A DNA stretch of 64,000 nt, taken from positions 620,001 through 684,000 of the forward strand of contig CADCSX010000001.1 of assembly GCA_902805475.1 (NCBI GenBank). The letters are read 5' to 3'. The notes under the pieces are model-generated. The model was not told where the DNA came from. It saw only the letters and a program-made list of their open reading frames with translations, and made no database searches. Position 1 is the first letter of the stretch. Every line of letters starts with the position of its first letter. The translations under genes were made by a program, and so were the position numbers. The stretch is from Entonaema liquescens (Eukaryota; Ascomycota; Sordariomycetes; Xylariales; Xylariaceae). Of this stretch, positions 1 through 13,225 are shown piece after piece.

Positions 1-1203
1 ATTTGGCGTATTGACGTATTTACGAATCGATGACCTGCGGTTTACGACACCGCGTGCATTTTTTTGCGGTCGACAACACTGTTCAGTTTGACGCCTGCTG
101 GAGTAGAGTACGACGCTGGGCCATTGGACCATGTCATTGGCGTTGTTTTGAACACTTTTTATTATTTCTTGGTGTTGGGTGAGACGGAGATATATCGAAG
201 TCATCCATGAGCATTGTTCTTATACCTGGTGAGGGAGTTGGGTGCTGATATTTTTTATATTTTGTTATCGACATTTGTTTTGGTAGCGGATATGACGGGC
301 TGACTGGCTGAGTCGAGCTAATATGAATATATCGTCTTTGATATAATCATGGAAACGATTTACTATTGCCAAGTAAACTCGACTGAGACGGTCTGGTACA
401 CGCGTTCATATCTTGTTCATGTTTGTAGGATCTTGCAGGTATACGGCTGGGGATGGAGTGGCGGGATGGGATTCGGATTGTGATTGATGTGTAGCTTAGT
501 TTTAATTGAAATGGGAATATATTTTACGTAGAATAGAAATATCTGATCTTGTGAGAAGAGAGTAGAGAATAATGGAGAAGTGATATGAACTAGAACAGAG
601 GTGATTATTACTACGACTCCGAAAAAAACGCCTGGTTGCTCGAGAAGAGAAGGGGAATGAAATCCCAACGTTGGGTAATAGGTAGGTATAAAGGAGGTAG
701 TAATTGGGTATGAGTCCAAACACGGTTCACAGTATGAGAAGAAACCATTGTAGTAAAGTCACAGGGGGCTCTGAATAATCGCGCTGCATGAGGAGAGTAT
801 CGTCGATGCACCCATACATACGGGCTTGGCTTTTGGGTTTCGTAGTTTTGTGCTCAGTTATCACGTTGTACGCGGGAGGTTAGCTAAAGTGCCAAGTGGA
901 AAATAGATGTTGGGTCTGACAGTAGGGATGCAATGTAATGCGACGAAGAATATTTTCTACGTTATTGGTTATTGGTTATTGGTTTATGTACGACGAAGAT
1001 GGTGGGAATCGACACTTATTCATTACGGATGGTAGCTTTAGGTATACAAGTATGTATACCTAGGTAGATAGACAAGGTAAGGTAGTCCAGTCTGGTCTAG
1101 ACAGTCATGATTTTCCTACATAGGCCAGAGCAATACAAGACGAAGAATCAACAACAACACGCAGAGAAATCCATTTATCCATTCATTAACACCCACCAGT
1201 TTC
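1..1203. other. intergenic, no gene seen
   Basis: No credible coding region is seen; the open frames are short and lack family features. A short tandem repeat of ATTGGTT lies near 962-984. The last part is the 3' flank of the leftward MPH1 gene. Confidence 0.6.
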
Positions 1204-4200
1204 CTAGTCATCATCATCATCGTCGTCGTCATCGTCAAGAATAAACGGCCCAGCCCTCCTAGTCTTTGCCCCTTTTCCAGCACGCGCGCGCTTCCGAACG
1301 GGGACATCGTCTTCGCTGTCTTCCTCATCGTCTGAATCCCCGCGAGAAGGTTTCTCCGAAGCACGTTTCTGTCTGAGAAGCTGGCTCATGGACGGAATTC
1401 CGTCGTCGTCCGAGTCGCCGCTGTCTTGCGTGGAATCGAAGCGCGTTGGCTCATAGTACAACGACTTCTTTTGTTGTTTTATGGAGTGGCCGTCAATGGT
1501 AGATGATATAGACGGTGACGTGGGCGATGTTGAGCGCCGGTTCCTCCGTGGCAGGGAAGATGTTGGGACAGCGTTACTTGAGGTTGCCATCTCGTCTGCG
1601 ACGACGAAACCCTCCAGGTCGGCCCCGTCGTCTGAGTCGTCTGTTAGATCAAGGTCGCTAGTACGCCGGCAGTCATCGCCTTCGTCAGCGCTCTCGTCGT
1701 AAACTGCTGTGCTCTTTGAGCTCTTCTTGGGCTGCCCGCGTGGCTGTCGGGGGGCGGACGTCTTTGTTTTTGACTTGGTATTATGTCTCTTAGGGGTGGG
1801 GGAAGTTCTTCCACTTCTTCGCTATCAATGTCTTCTTCTGGTGATTGTGCCCGAGCGCGGGGCTTCTTCTGTTTCGCCGGCGCCGAAATACTCTTGGGTC
1901 GTGATGGGCGAGATAGAGCAACTGATAGCTCCTCAATTTCATCGTCTTCCTCTGGAGTTGGCGGTGTCATCTTTCTCTTCTTACGGACTGGTTCATCTGT
2001 CGCAGCGCCATCTGAATCAGGCCCATAGCCTGGAAGGGGAAGCTGACGGTAACGACACGCATCCGCTTCATTGTATGGTTTATTAAAGCGGTCCGAAGGG
2101 GATTGTGATCTTGCCAAGTTCTTGAATAATTTAACGCAGCGCTTCGTGTACGCCCCGTGCTTCACATTTACAGTTTTCCGTAATGTTCGTTGCGCGTTAG
2201 GATTTGCGCTTAAATCTACTTGCTCGATGTCCTCCATCGAATCCCGGTGGTACGAGAGGCTCTTGTATTTCTTATGTAACTCTTCTGTTTGGTCTTTGCT
2301 GAGTAAAATCCGATTAATAGCTGGTATATCGGCAACCTCATCCTCTTCGACTGGTACGGGAACGGGAACTTCTTTTGCCTTTTTGGGCTCTGAATTCTTC
2401 CCTAGTAGCTTAGCAACACTCGTGAAACCAGTCTCAACGCCGTCAGGCATGTGGAACTTCTTGGGCGGCCTCTTCTTCCGTGGTTTTCCTTTCTTGGGCT
2501 CGGGGAGACCTTCCGCTTGGGTATTTTCTACGGGAATCTCCACGGCTTTCAAGTCGACTTCGGGCCGGATTTCCCTCGGGACGATTCTTGTTGAGAGGTC
2601 ATGACGGAAGTTGAAGCGGCTTCCATCGCATATCATGAGCTGCATCTTCTCATAGCCATCCTTAGATTTCATGTAGTTATCTTCCTCTTTCCCCCGCATT
2701 AGTAGTAAAACGACACGCCCTGCACGCTTTCTTCCTGTTCGTCCCATTCGCTGGAGCATACGAATTGGCGAGGCAGACGCATCGTAGCACACAATCAAAT
2801 CTACTTGACCAATATCAAGTCCTTCCTCGCCGATTGAGGTGGCAACGAGAACATTGAATTCGCCCTTTTTGAATTTCTGTATTCGCTCGATCTGCTCGGA
2901 CTGTTTCATACCTCCCGATCGTTTGGCGTCTGCTTGCCCGACGAATACTGCAGCACGGATAAGTGGCTTATGAATATTTAGGACCCGTACAATTTCCTCA
3001 GCACTGTCGCGATATTCGCTGAAGACTATGATTCTAGTATTAGTAGAACCACCTTCGCGACCCTCGCCCGCGTCCATAAAGTGGTTTAGGATTGTATCGG
3101 ATAGATACGTGAGTTTTGGGTGGCTGACGAAACCGTCCTTCTTCGACCAGCTGGCGATTTTATCCATCATTTCTTGAAAGCTTGGGGATTCGATAAGCTG
3201 CTTTTTATATTTGGAACCTTTCTCGCCCTTTCCTTCGGTTTCATCCCGAAACTGTACCAAGTTATCATAGAATGGCTTGATGCCGTGGAAATTTAGTAGT
3301 TTAATGCCATGGGCTAAGCTTGTTAAAACAGCGAAGATAGCCATGGTCATAAATTTTACCCCTTGGTTGACATGTTGTCCGGCACGAGCCATCCACTCTT
3401 TTCTGGACTGAAGGAGACCATACACGGTGAGACTCATCGGATCACGGCCGTAGTAAATGTTTTGCTGACTTAGCTTGTCCACGAGCGGCTTTAAGGCTTT
3501 CGAGAATAGGTCTCTGATTAGAATCATCTCGTCTGATGGATCTAGCAGAACAATATCTTCATCTCTTTGGTGAATGTATGGGCGGATATCAATGGATTCT
3601 TCAGTGCGGATCTCCACATGGGAAATGCCGAGGCTGTCAATAACATCCTGTACTGACTCAACCTTGGATCCGGGCGTTGCTGTCAGGGCGAGTATGCGAA
3701 AGCTACTAGTGAATCGTCTTAAAAAGGTAACGACTTTTACGTATGAATAGTTTCCTGTAGCCCTGTGGGCTTCGTCTACTACTAGTAACCCAATCGACTT
3801 GGGATCCGCAAACCCCGAGGATAAATCGTTCTCCAGAGTTTGTGGGGTCATGAAGAAGACTCTTCTACACTCCCACTCTTCTGCTCGAAGAGCTGGCGGT
3901 ATCTCTCCTGTTAGCAGAGTCGTCTGCGATCTCGGGATACCGGCGATATGGAAACAGGCGTCGATCTGCTGCGATACAAGCGGCTTAGTAGGGGCCACAA
4001 ACACTATCTTAGCTTTCTTCATCCAACGAAAGTAGTTTAACATGATAGTAGCTGCAATAAATGTTTTGCCCAATCCCGTAGGTAGGGCGACGAGAGTATT
4101 GTTGAACAGGCCATTTTTAACGATACTGAACTGATAGTCTCGAGTTGGTCCTAGGTTCGTAGGATAAACCCAGGTTTTCATAGCTTCCAAGTCTAATTCA

Positions 4201-4810
4201 TGATGAGTTGGCGCCTCAGGTGGTAAATCTACACGGAACGCTCGGTTCCTATTGGACTGAGATGATCCAGGGCCTGCATCTCGTTGGATGGTCTGGCCAA
4301 ATAGATTAGTCTGCCGATAGGTAGGAACCGGGTCACCAATACGCTGTGGCTGTAAAAAGCCTACTGGTCCTGTCTGAGCATTTGATGGGGGGATTGAGAA
4401 TGCATCTGAAGGTAGATCGTCGAGGTCGATAAAAGATTGGCCATTAGAATTTGTGCGTTGCTATATCATATATTAGTTGCGTCTCTTCGAAATACTACTC
4501 ATACCTCATATCCCGTTTGCAAGAGATCGTTTGTAGTCACATACCCCCAAAAAAGAAAAAAAGAAAAAAAGAAAAATAGAAAAAAAAAAAATGCAAATAT
4601 AGAAATTCATACCACTGAGCTTGTGTGAACTGAATTGGAATTATTCCCTTGAATTGGTGGCTGTTGAATATGAGGTTGGAATCTACCTTGATTGATCTTG
4701 GCAGCTTGACTACGACTTGGACCTGGAGCTGGAGCTGGAGCTGACGCCTGGCTAGCAGCAATGATTAGATCCTCGTCGGCAATATCGTCGTCAAATTCAT
4801 CTGAATCCAT
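1204..4810 (-). CDS. MPH1: ATP-dependent DNA helicase MPH1 (FANCM family)
   Basis: This is a DEAH-box 3'-5' DNA helicase of the FANCM/Mph1 family, which unwinds D-loops and forks during recombination-dependent repair in the nucleus. Exon 1 (4613-4810) gives the acidic N-terminus with ADEDLIIAASQAS. An intron at 4461-4612 (donor GTATGA, acceptor ATATAG, phase 0) leads into the main exon. Visible motifs are Walker A PTGLGKT near residue 192, DEAH (VVDEAHRA) near 295, SAT-type TATPGS, and helicase motifs V/VI (GEEGLDIG, QRMGRTGRKR) near 610-640. The C-terminal third is charged and probably disordered. The main frame ends early at 1644, but the next frame continues the acidic tail (SDDGADLEGFVV) to 1204. 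One added base in the G4/G5 run at 1793-1802 (C-run on the coding strand) joins them into 1151 residues, a normal family length. The stop at 1204 follows a run of Asp codons. Confidence 0.9.
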
Positions 4811-5196
4811 TGTTTATATCTCCTTGTGAGTCACATAACTTAGGTAGATATTTAAGGCAGACTGGATATGATCATTTGATACTTGGATTCTTTGTAACGG
4901 GTCCTTTGTCTGGCAGATGTGCGTCAAACGCGTTAATGTGAGTGTAACAGGTACCGACTTATAAAATAGTTAGCGTAGAAAAGTCGCGAAGTCATGTGAG
5001 TATTGTGGCTGTTATATTGCAATTCTAGTGGCTCTTTTTCTGATGGTCTAACTTATTAGTAGATAGATAGAAGTCATACACCGCTAAAAGATGCTAGAAA
5101 TTATTGGGACAGTGGCTGAAGCAACCGCTGAGTCAATCTTAGCAGTAGTAAGTATCAGTCATTGATTTATGGTCCGTGCACGCCAACCTAAGGTAC
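4811..5196. other. MPH1 promoter side / intergenic
   Basis: No gene is seen. This holds the upstream flank of MPH1 and the left flank of the AT-rich inverted-repeat element. A GTAC at 5193-5196 recurs at the element's far end. Confidence 0.5.
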
Positions 5197-5815
5197 TTAA
5201 GAGGATGTTTTGTTAGATAAGCTTAGAAAAACTTATGGGGGTTAAGCATAAGCATTAACAATATGTTCGGAAGTTTCGATTAATTTATCCTTATTAAAAT
5301 TTAACTAATATACAGTTCCACAATATTTATTATTATATTTAATAAACTTTAATAAATCCGTTTAATTTTTTTAAAAAATTAAAAATATTTTTAAAAATGT
5401 TTTTAAACGTTTTTTAAATCGTTTATTTTTTTTATAATATTAAATTTTTTATAATTATAACGTATTTAATAACGAAAATATAATATATTTAATAATAAAA
5501 ATATAATATATTTAATAATTACTTAAAATCGCATTTTAATAAATATATTTTTTATAATTATAATATATTTATTAATAATTAAATAAATAATAATAATAAT
5601 ATTAAAAATAATTTTAATATTTTAATAAAATAAACGTAAATTAATAAATATAAAATATAAATATAAAAAAATTTTTAAATATTGAAATTAGCGCTAATTT
5701 ATTTAAATTATAATAAAAATCGCTTTATAAATAAAACAAAATTCCGCATACTTATATATTAAAGTAGCACGGGCCATAAATAAAGCATAATTTATCGAAT
5801 AAAACATTCCCTAAG
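5197..5815. mobile_element. RIP-degraded short inverted-repeat element (MITE-like)
   Basis: A 619-bp block is almost pure A/T inside and has less mutated ends. The left end (TTAAGAGGATGTTTT) and the reverse complement of the right end (CTTAGGGAATGTTTT) match over about 27 positions, and most differences are C/T or G/A. GTAC (or just TA) flanks both sides at 5193-5196 and 5816-5819, as expected for a target duplication. There is no coding capacity. It is probably a non-autonomous DNA transposon or a deleted copy mutated by RIP. Confidence 0.6.
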
Positions 5816-6295
5816 GTACGCAAGAGTCAACTTTTAGGTAATCTCTTGATTTCTCGTCAGCCTTTGTTTCGACGTCACAGCCTTCACCTTAATACATCCA
5901 TCTTTTCATCTTTCTCTTCTTTATTCCAAAACGATGCAACAGTCCTAAAGAACTGTCAACCATTTCTCTCGTAATAATACCACGAGGGAATTTCTATCTA
6001 CCTTTATTTCGATCTTTTGGCTTGCCCTCGGATTGGTTGGCATCTTTCGCAACCACAACGACCTTTTCTAGGCATTCGTCGTCCATCCATTCGCAATTCA
6101 TGGTTTGCCAGCCTTGCCTGAAGACCGTCATTTATTGACGCCGTTTTACAACCACTCGTAATAATTACTTTCAAATCATTTCCAGCCACGTCTTCACCCC
6201 TCTATTGGAGTAACAGCCTTTACACCCGTTGTTGCCTCTGAACCTGTTTCTCTACGCAGAGTTTTCGCAGTTTTCGCTCGCTACTCACAACAACA
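5816..6295 (+). other. MEX67 upstream region
   Basis: Base composition is ordinary and pyrimidine-rich with no gene. It probably holds the MEX67 promoter and 5' leader. A small leftward open frame here has no recognisable features. Confidence 0.45.
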
Positions 6296-8600
6296 ATGGC
6301 GCCCTCTGGTCCCAAAAGAGGATCTGCCCCTACTGGCCCACGCAACAGCAGAGGCGCAGCAAGTGGTGGTAAGGCGGCTTCTAGAGGTGGGATATCTAAG
6401 CGTCGCGGAAATACTACAGGTAGAGTGGACAAAGATGGCGACCTTGATATGGATGCTCTCGGCGCGGCCAACCGTAACGCTCGGAAGACGAAGCGTACCG
6501 ACCCCCACGATCCCACCACGGCACCTCGATCCACGCGATCGGCACCAAACGGATCCCGTGCGCCGCGACCGAACGTGAAGACACAACAAATCATACAACG
6601 AGTCTTTAACGGATCTGGTGGTAGCTTATCTTCCCGTATCGCCAGCGGAATGACGGCTAAAGCCTTCAAAGGCCCCCGCCAAGTCAACGCGGCGAATTCG
6701 ATGACACTCCAAGTTCAAGGTCTTAAATCCAGCAAGGCTGCCGCCAACGAAGGAGGCGGCCTCAAAGAGCTGCTGACCTTCCTGGAACGAAAAGCTCAGG
6801 CCGTCGCGAAGACTTCACGAAATATAAGGATTAAGAAGGTATGTGATAGCATTCCGTCCGAGAATCTGGGGGGTTACAGAGCGACGCAAATTCTCCGCAT
6901 TCGTTGTCATGCCGTATAGCTCGCAAAAAACGAGGAGAGACAATCTTAAACTCAGCCGCATACCTATCCCGGATTCCTAGAGCATTATCAAGGTTTCATT
7001 ACCTTGCTAACGTCTAGCAGTCATCTATCAATGGTGACTTTGTATACATCACAGCAAGCAAGGAAGACGGGGAGGATATTCTCAAGTTGAATGGATTCGC
7101 TTTTGCCGGTACAACCCTTACCATCACAGAAGCGCCGGGTGACTTACCCCCAGCTAGCCAGAACAATATGTCCTCGACCGCTCTCGAGGTAAAAGATGCG
7201 CTTCGTAACGTCCTGAGCCTTCGATATGACGCCGGCGCGAAGCTACTAAATTTATCTTCCCTCGGCGAAGATGCTGGACTCAACCAGATGGGTTTCTTCA
7301 GCGGCGAGAGTAAACCGGAGAAGCTATTCCGCGCGCTAATGGCTGTTTGCGACGGGTTATTTAAGACAGCCCAAGACAAGCGGGATGCTGTTATCAGTGT
7401 CAGCCTTGCAGGCAACAACATCGATGATGTCCTTCAGATCATGTCTTTGACTGAAACCTTCCCTGACTTGATCAACTTAGACCTGAGCAGAAACCAATTT
7501 AGGGATATAAAGGGTCTTCAAAAGTGGCGATATCGCTTGAGGAAGTTGGAAACTTTCCTCCTGAATGACAACCCCATCGAGACGGCAAATCCGAACTATG
7601 CGGCGGAGCTGACAAACTGGTTTCCCCGACTACAAAATCTTAGCGGTATTCAAGTTAGAACTCCGGAACAAGTCGCCGCAATGGAAGCTGCGGCTCGGCC
7701 TACCCCTATTCCACAGCATGGCGCCGACTTTCGGGATATTAATGGCGTCGGCGAAGGCTTCATAAGGGAATTCGTATCGATGTATGATGCTGATCGACAG
7801 AATTTGGCGGCCAAATACTATGACAACGAGAGTACCTTTTCTATCGCCGTGATTAACAGTTCTCCACACCCGCAGAATAACCAGCCACCCGGATGGGGCG
7901 CATATATCAAATTCTCCCGCAATCACAACAAGATCACCCACATTTCTACTAGGATACAACGTTTATTCATCGGGACACATCTGATCCAGGGCGCATGGCG
8001 ACAACTGCCTCCTACGCGGCACCCTGATCTCCTAGCAGAATTTAACAAGTACATTATCGATTGCCACCCGGTCCATGGTCTCCCCGACCCAACCGGTCAA
8101 AGTCCTGTGGGTGTAGACGGAATGATTATCACCATGCATGGAGAATTCGAGGACCAAGAGCCCAGTACCTTGAAGACGGCGAAGAGAAGCTTTTCTCGTA
8201 CTTTCATTCTAGGCCCTGGCGCTCCGAACGGGAATCCTATCCGCGTCATCAGTGACATGCTTTCTGTGAGGGCTTTCAACCCGCCGCCTGGTTCAACGCC
8301 GGAACCATCGGTCCAACCAGCGGTACAACCGATAGCTCAACCGATAGCCCAGCCAATAGCCCAACCAAGCGCAGACCTACAGCAGCAAATGGTAATTGAG
8401 CTTTCCAACCGAACGGGTATGATTCCGGAATACTCAAAGTTCTGTTTGGACGGGGCCAACTGGAATTTCGATCAAGCCCTCCTCATGTTCAACGAAAAGA
8501 GAGTAAGCATATCCCGTACACCTGCGATAAAAATTAAAGCTAATCAATAATGCAATAGGCGGAATTACCGGCCGATGCCTTCGTTGCCCCGTCTCAATAG
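6296..8600 (+). CDS. MEX67: mRNA export factor MEX67 (NXF1/TAP family)
   Basis: This is the general mRNA export receptor, working at the nuclear pore with an Mtr2 partner. There are three exons: 6296-6838, 7021-8502 and 8559-8600. Intron 1 (6839-7020) has donor GTATGT and branch GCTAAC; intron 2 (8503-8558) has donor GTAAGC and acceptor AATAG. Both are phase 0, giving 688 residues. In order it shows a basic Gly/Arg-rich N-terminus, an RRM-like segment (about 140-225), leucine-rich repeats (about 305-410, VSLAGNNI and LDLSRNQF), an NTF2-like domain (from about 428, FIREFVSMYDADRQNL) and a C-terminal TAP-C/UBA domain (about 637-688). The tiny last exon encodes AELPADAFVAPSQ and completes the UBA helix that binds FG repeats; reading through the intron would lose it. 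A CAG at the exon 2 acceptor could add one Gln. Confidence 0.93.
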
Positions 8601-10513
8601 TACTGATGACGGGGTTTAGATCAGATTGGCTCGGAACTTCACTCGCAGAAACGCTGCATAGGCTTAGGAGTTTATGGTTCATGAGTGTTTACGTTACCCA
8701 GTGATTATGGTATCTCGTTGGGCAGGACACGTCTATGCGTAGCTATGTATATACAGGAAAGGAGTCAGGTCATGACCTCAAGGAGGCGAGGTCTAGGCGG
8801 AATTCTCGAGTCCAGAGACGACTCTTCGGACTAGGCTGAGGTACCCCCTATATGCGAACACGTGGGTGCTGAGCCCCTGTCGATTAGAGGATAGAAACGG
8901 TCGGGTTCAACTATACCTTGGCGAAGTTTCGCGTACGAGCAATAAATCAGTTACTAAGAAGATATCTGACGCGTTTGTGGATGTTTCCCTCCTTTATTAT
9001 AGAGGCAATACGGGTTCATAGATGACTGCTAAATACGAGTGAAATACTTCTGATGTAATACCTAACCCAAGCTGAAAGTGAACAACGACGCCAGCTGACT
9101 TTCTAGGATAACTGCTTGTGCTGTCACCAGAGGTATTGAAAAGAAATATAAGCCAATGGACAAGTAGTAACCAATGTTCATGTGCACAATGAGATGGTTG
9201 GATGCCGCGCGCTTTTTAAATCGGCTAGTATCCGGAGAGAAGCGAAATGGAAATGAAATAAAACAAAATAGTAGTGATGTTTCGCAGCTCGGCGCTTACG
9301 AATAGCGGTGGCCTGCAGCTTTGCAGCGGTCTTGCCTCATCTCTACGAACCCTGTAGATTTCCACGGCCCCCGGTAAAGATCTATCATGCTGTTGGAAGG
9401 AATTAATACGGGATGACGACATGCCCTGGTCTCTTCTTTTAAATTTGACCGTCTCTGCGACCACAGAACCACCGTCGTTTCCGAAGCGCGGGAACATTTT
9501 TCATGCATTTTACGACCAATATTGGAAATGTTATCGTCGCTAAAGCCTATGGCGAAGCACTGTAATTTTTTGTTATAGACGAGAATAGACAAGATTATGA
9601 GAATTCAATGATATAATGAAATTCAATAATATTATATTCGATTAGGAGGTACATATCTAAGGTACCACAAGAAAAGTAGAAATTTTATTAGGTACCTAGG
9701 TACCTTGTCGTCAGCGTAACTTTTTTTTTTTTTTAAAGGTGAGACATGGCTTCTTCTCTCAGAATAGCAATTGTCGCATGTTCAGGGTCGTTAGGCAAAC
9801 ATGACAAACGAGCTACTAATATTTCTGAAGCAAACATTTTTCTGGGCACGACTCCCTTCGTCCTTTTTGAGTTGATTAAATTCAACGACTTTCTCTTATT
9901 AACAACGTCCGATATTACAGGTATAGTTATAGGATGGTTTGGTTGCAGTATAGAAAATATACTCTAAACTGAATGTAGCAGATTTCGGCGACGGTTACTG
10001 GCATGTTCAAGTACCTAAGTTACCTAAGTTATTGCGCAGGAAGCAAGCGAAGTACAAGATCAAGTTGATCAATTAATCGGTAGCGATTTCCGACTGATAC
10101 TACTAGGTTAGATTCTTCAGTGGCCAATGGGGTGTCACACGCGAAGTGCCTTGCGCACTGCACTGCAAGTACTACAAGCACTGCAAAGCACTCAGGCACT
10201 GCATACAATTGCACTATAAATTTGGTACGTGGTGGGGTTAGAGTTTCACAATATGTACGCCTTCTTCTATTGGTTAGTGTGCCGTTATATTCAAACCTTA
10301 TTAGGTAAAGCGCAGTTGTAAGAAACGACGTTTCCAGAGATCATGCTATGACACTTGGGTTCCATTGGACAATTCCTTCCTTTCGTTTTACCCAGTCACT
10401 TCTCACTTTTGATTCTTGACTGCTGCACCCCCAAACCTTTCATTCGTTTTTTACACGAGGCGATTCAAAACCTCCGTACGACCTTGACAGACCAGACGTA
10501 TCATATTAACGTA
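8601..10513. other. intergenic, no gene seen
   Basis: No supported gene in 1.9 kb. Short overlapping open frames at 9225-9592 and 9746-9967 lack family features. There is a T-run near 9720-9734, GGTACCTAGGTACC-type palindromes near 9693, and a cluster of GCACTGCA-like words at 10150-10215. TA at 10512-10513 is the probable left target duplication of the next element. Confidence 0.55.
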
Positions 10514-10551
10514 TCCCTTAAGGACCTGATCAAGGGTCAAAAACTAACGTT
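10514..10551 (+). repeat. left terminal inverted repeat
   Basis: It begins TCCCTTAAGGACCT and ends AAAAACTAACGTT. It pairs with the right repeat with five transition differences. Confidence 0.75.
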
Positions 10552-13185
10552 TTATAAACCATCACTAATCTGATCGTTCCGACGTATTAAATCATAATAT
10601 TTAAACATTTTTTTATTAATTTAATATAAATTTTTATTAACTTATTATATTATTATATATTTTTATAATTAATTAAAAAATTTATTTAAAATTTATAAAT
10701 AATTATATAAAATTATATTTATAATAAATTTAAATAATTTAAATTAAATTTTAATATTTTTTATTTAAAAATATTATTTAAAATATAAATATTTTATTAA
10801 ATTAATTTTTTTATATAAATTATAATAATATTTTAATTAATAAATATATTTATTTTATATTAAATATTTTAATAATTTATAATTTTATATAATATTATAT
10901 TATATTTTTAATAATATTATAATAATTTTATTTATTAATAATTTTTTATTATTATTTTATATATTACATTTTTAAATTATTTTAAATAAATTATATATTT
11001 ATAATAATTAATTAATTTTATTATTATATATGTTTTTATTTTTTTATTTAATTAAAAATTATTTTTAAATATAAATAATAAAAATTTATTTATTATTTAA
11101 TATTAAATTAACGGGATAATAAATTTGGTAATTAAGTTTTAATATAAAGTTTCGCGAAACGTTTATTAATTTCGTTTTTTTAAATAAATAAAAATATCGG
11201 TAAAGTTAATTTTATATATAAATTTATATTATAAAATGAAATTATTTGTAAAATTAATATTTATTAAAATATTAATTAATAAACGTTAAAATTAATATAA
11301 AATTAATTAATTAATTTAGTAAAAAATTAAATGTAAACGTTTATATGTTATTTTATTTATAAACATTATAATTAAAATTTATATTAATGTGAAATTAATT
11401 TTTTACGTTAATATTATTTATATGATAATTATAATTAAATATAAACGTTAATAATAATAATATTTTTTTAGTTTTATTATTAAACGGTTATTTAACAATT
11501 GTAACGTTAATTAATGTTTTTGTTAATTGTTTACGTTTATAATAAATTAATATTTTATAATTTAAAAAAATTATAAATAATAATAAATAAATATTATTAT
11601 TATAAAAAGTAAATTATGTAATTAATCCATTTTAAATAAATTTAATATAAACGTTATTTTAATAATAACGTTTATTTTTATATTTATTTTTTTTAAAATT
11701 AATAAATTTTTTAACGATATTATTATTAATTTTTGTAATTTTTATTACGGTTATTTTTTATGTTTTAAAATATTATAAAAAATAAATTATTATAAATAAA
11801 TTATCTATATACGTATAATAATATTAATTAAATTATAATTAAAATAATTATTTTAATAAAATAATTATAATTAATTAAATAAATGTTAATTTTAATAATA
11901 AATTTATTAATAATTATACATTATTAAAAACTTTATTTTGTTAATAAAAATATTAATAAATAAAATAATTTAATTAAATTATCATTTACATTTTATAATT
12001 TAAATTAATAAATTTATTTTTTATTTTAATTATATTTAAATAATAACTTTAAAAATTAATTATAATTTTATTAATAAAAATTAATAAATTTAAACATTTT
12101 TAAATTAATAAATTAATAACGAAAAAAATTTAATGTTAAAAATTAATTTTATTAAATATAATAAATTTTATAATATTAAAATTTTAAATAATAAAATTAT
12201 AAAATAATAATAAAAAACAATTTCGATTAAAATAACATTTTATAAAAAAATAATTAAGAATTTATTATATAAATTATTAATAATTTTGTTATTATTTATT
12301 AAAGTTAATTTTTATATAAATTAAATAAATAAAAAAAATATAAATTTTAATTAAATTAATTGTAAAATTTTATTAATTAATTAAATAAAACCTTATTATA
12401 TTATTTAATTATTAATAATATTATTAAAATTAATAATTAATTTAAATAATTTATTATTTTATAAAATTAAAAAGTAAAAAATTAAAAAAAATAATTATAA
12501 CGTTATTTTAAATATAATTAATTAATTTATAATTTAAAAGTTTGTTTTAAAGTTTTAAAAATATAAAAATCGTTAATTTATTAAAAGAGGAGTTATAAAA
12601 TGTAAATATATTAATATAATAATTATATAAATAAATTTTAAAAAATTTTATTTTTTCGTTATTTTATATAAAAACGTTATTAATAAAAATTTAATTTAAT
12701 ATTTTAAATAAAATAATATTAATTTTAAATTTTTATGTATTATTAATTTAAAAAATATTAAAGTTATTTTTATCGTCGTAATTATTATCGTAATTATCAT
12801 TTTTATTATATTTATTATTATTTTTGTTAAAATTATTAATATTAAAATAATTTTAAATAAATTTTAATTTATTTAATAATAAAATATTAATTATTTAAAT
12901 TATAAAGTTAAATTAAATTAATTTATTAATAAATTAAATAAAATTAAATTTGTAAATATTTTAAAATTTAAATATTTATAATATTATAATTAAAATAAAA
13001 TTTATTAATTATATATAATATTATTATTAAATTTAATTTAACATAATAAATTAATTTATTTAAAAAAAATGTTAATTTAAGTATAAATATGTTAAAATAT
13101 ACGAAAAAACGCGTTAATTTTAAAAAAAATATATATAAAAATATTATAATTTAATACCGAAATTGGATTTTATGGGGAGGTAAAT

Positions 13186-13223
13186 AACGTTAGTTTTTAA
13201 CCTTTAATTAGGTCCTTGAGGGA
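13186..13223 (-). repeat. right terminal inverted repeat
   Basis: On the minus strand it begins TCCCTCAAGGACCT and ends AAAAACTAACGTT, mirroring the left end. Confidence 0.75.
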
Positions 13224-13225
13224 TA

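Larger units (their letters stand above)
10514..13223. mobile_element. RIP-degraded DNA transposon with 38-bp TIRs
   Basis: A 2.7-kb block of almost pure A/T is bounded by 38-bp terminal inverted repeats at 10514-10551 and 13186-13223. The repeats match at 33 of 38 positions without a gap, and all five differences are transitions. TA flanks both ends (10512-10513 and 13224-13225), the duplication expected for Tc1/mariner/pogo elements. Size fits an autonomous element, but no transposase reading frame survives. Remaining G and C inside are often in CpG, consistent with RIP preferring CpA. Confidence 0.75.
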
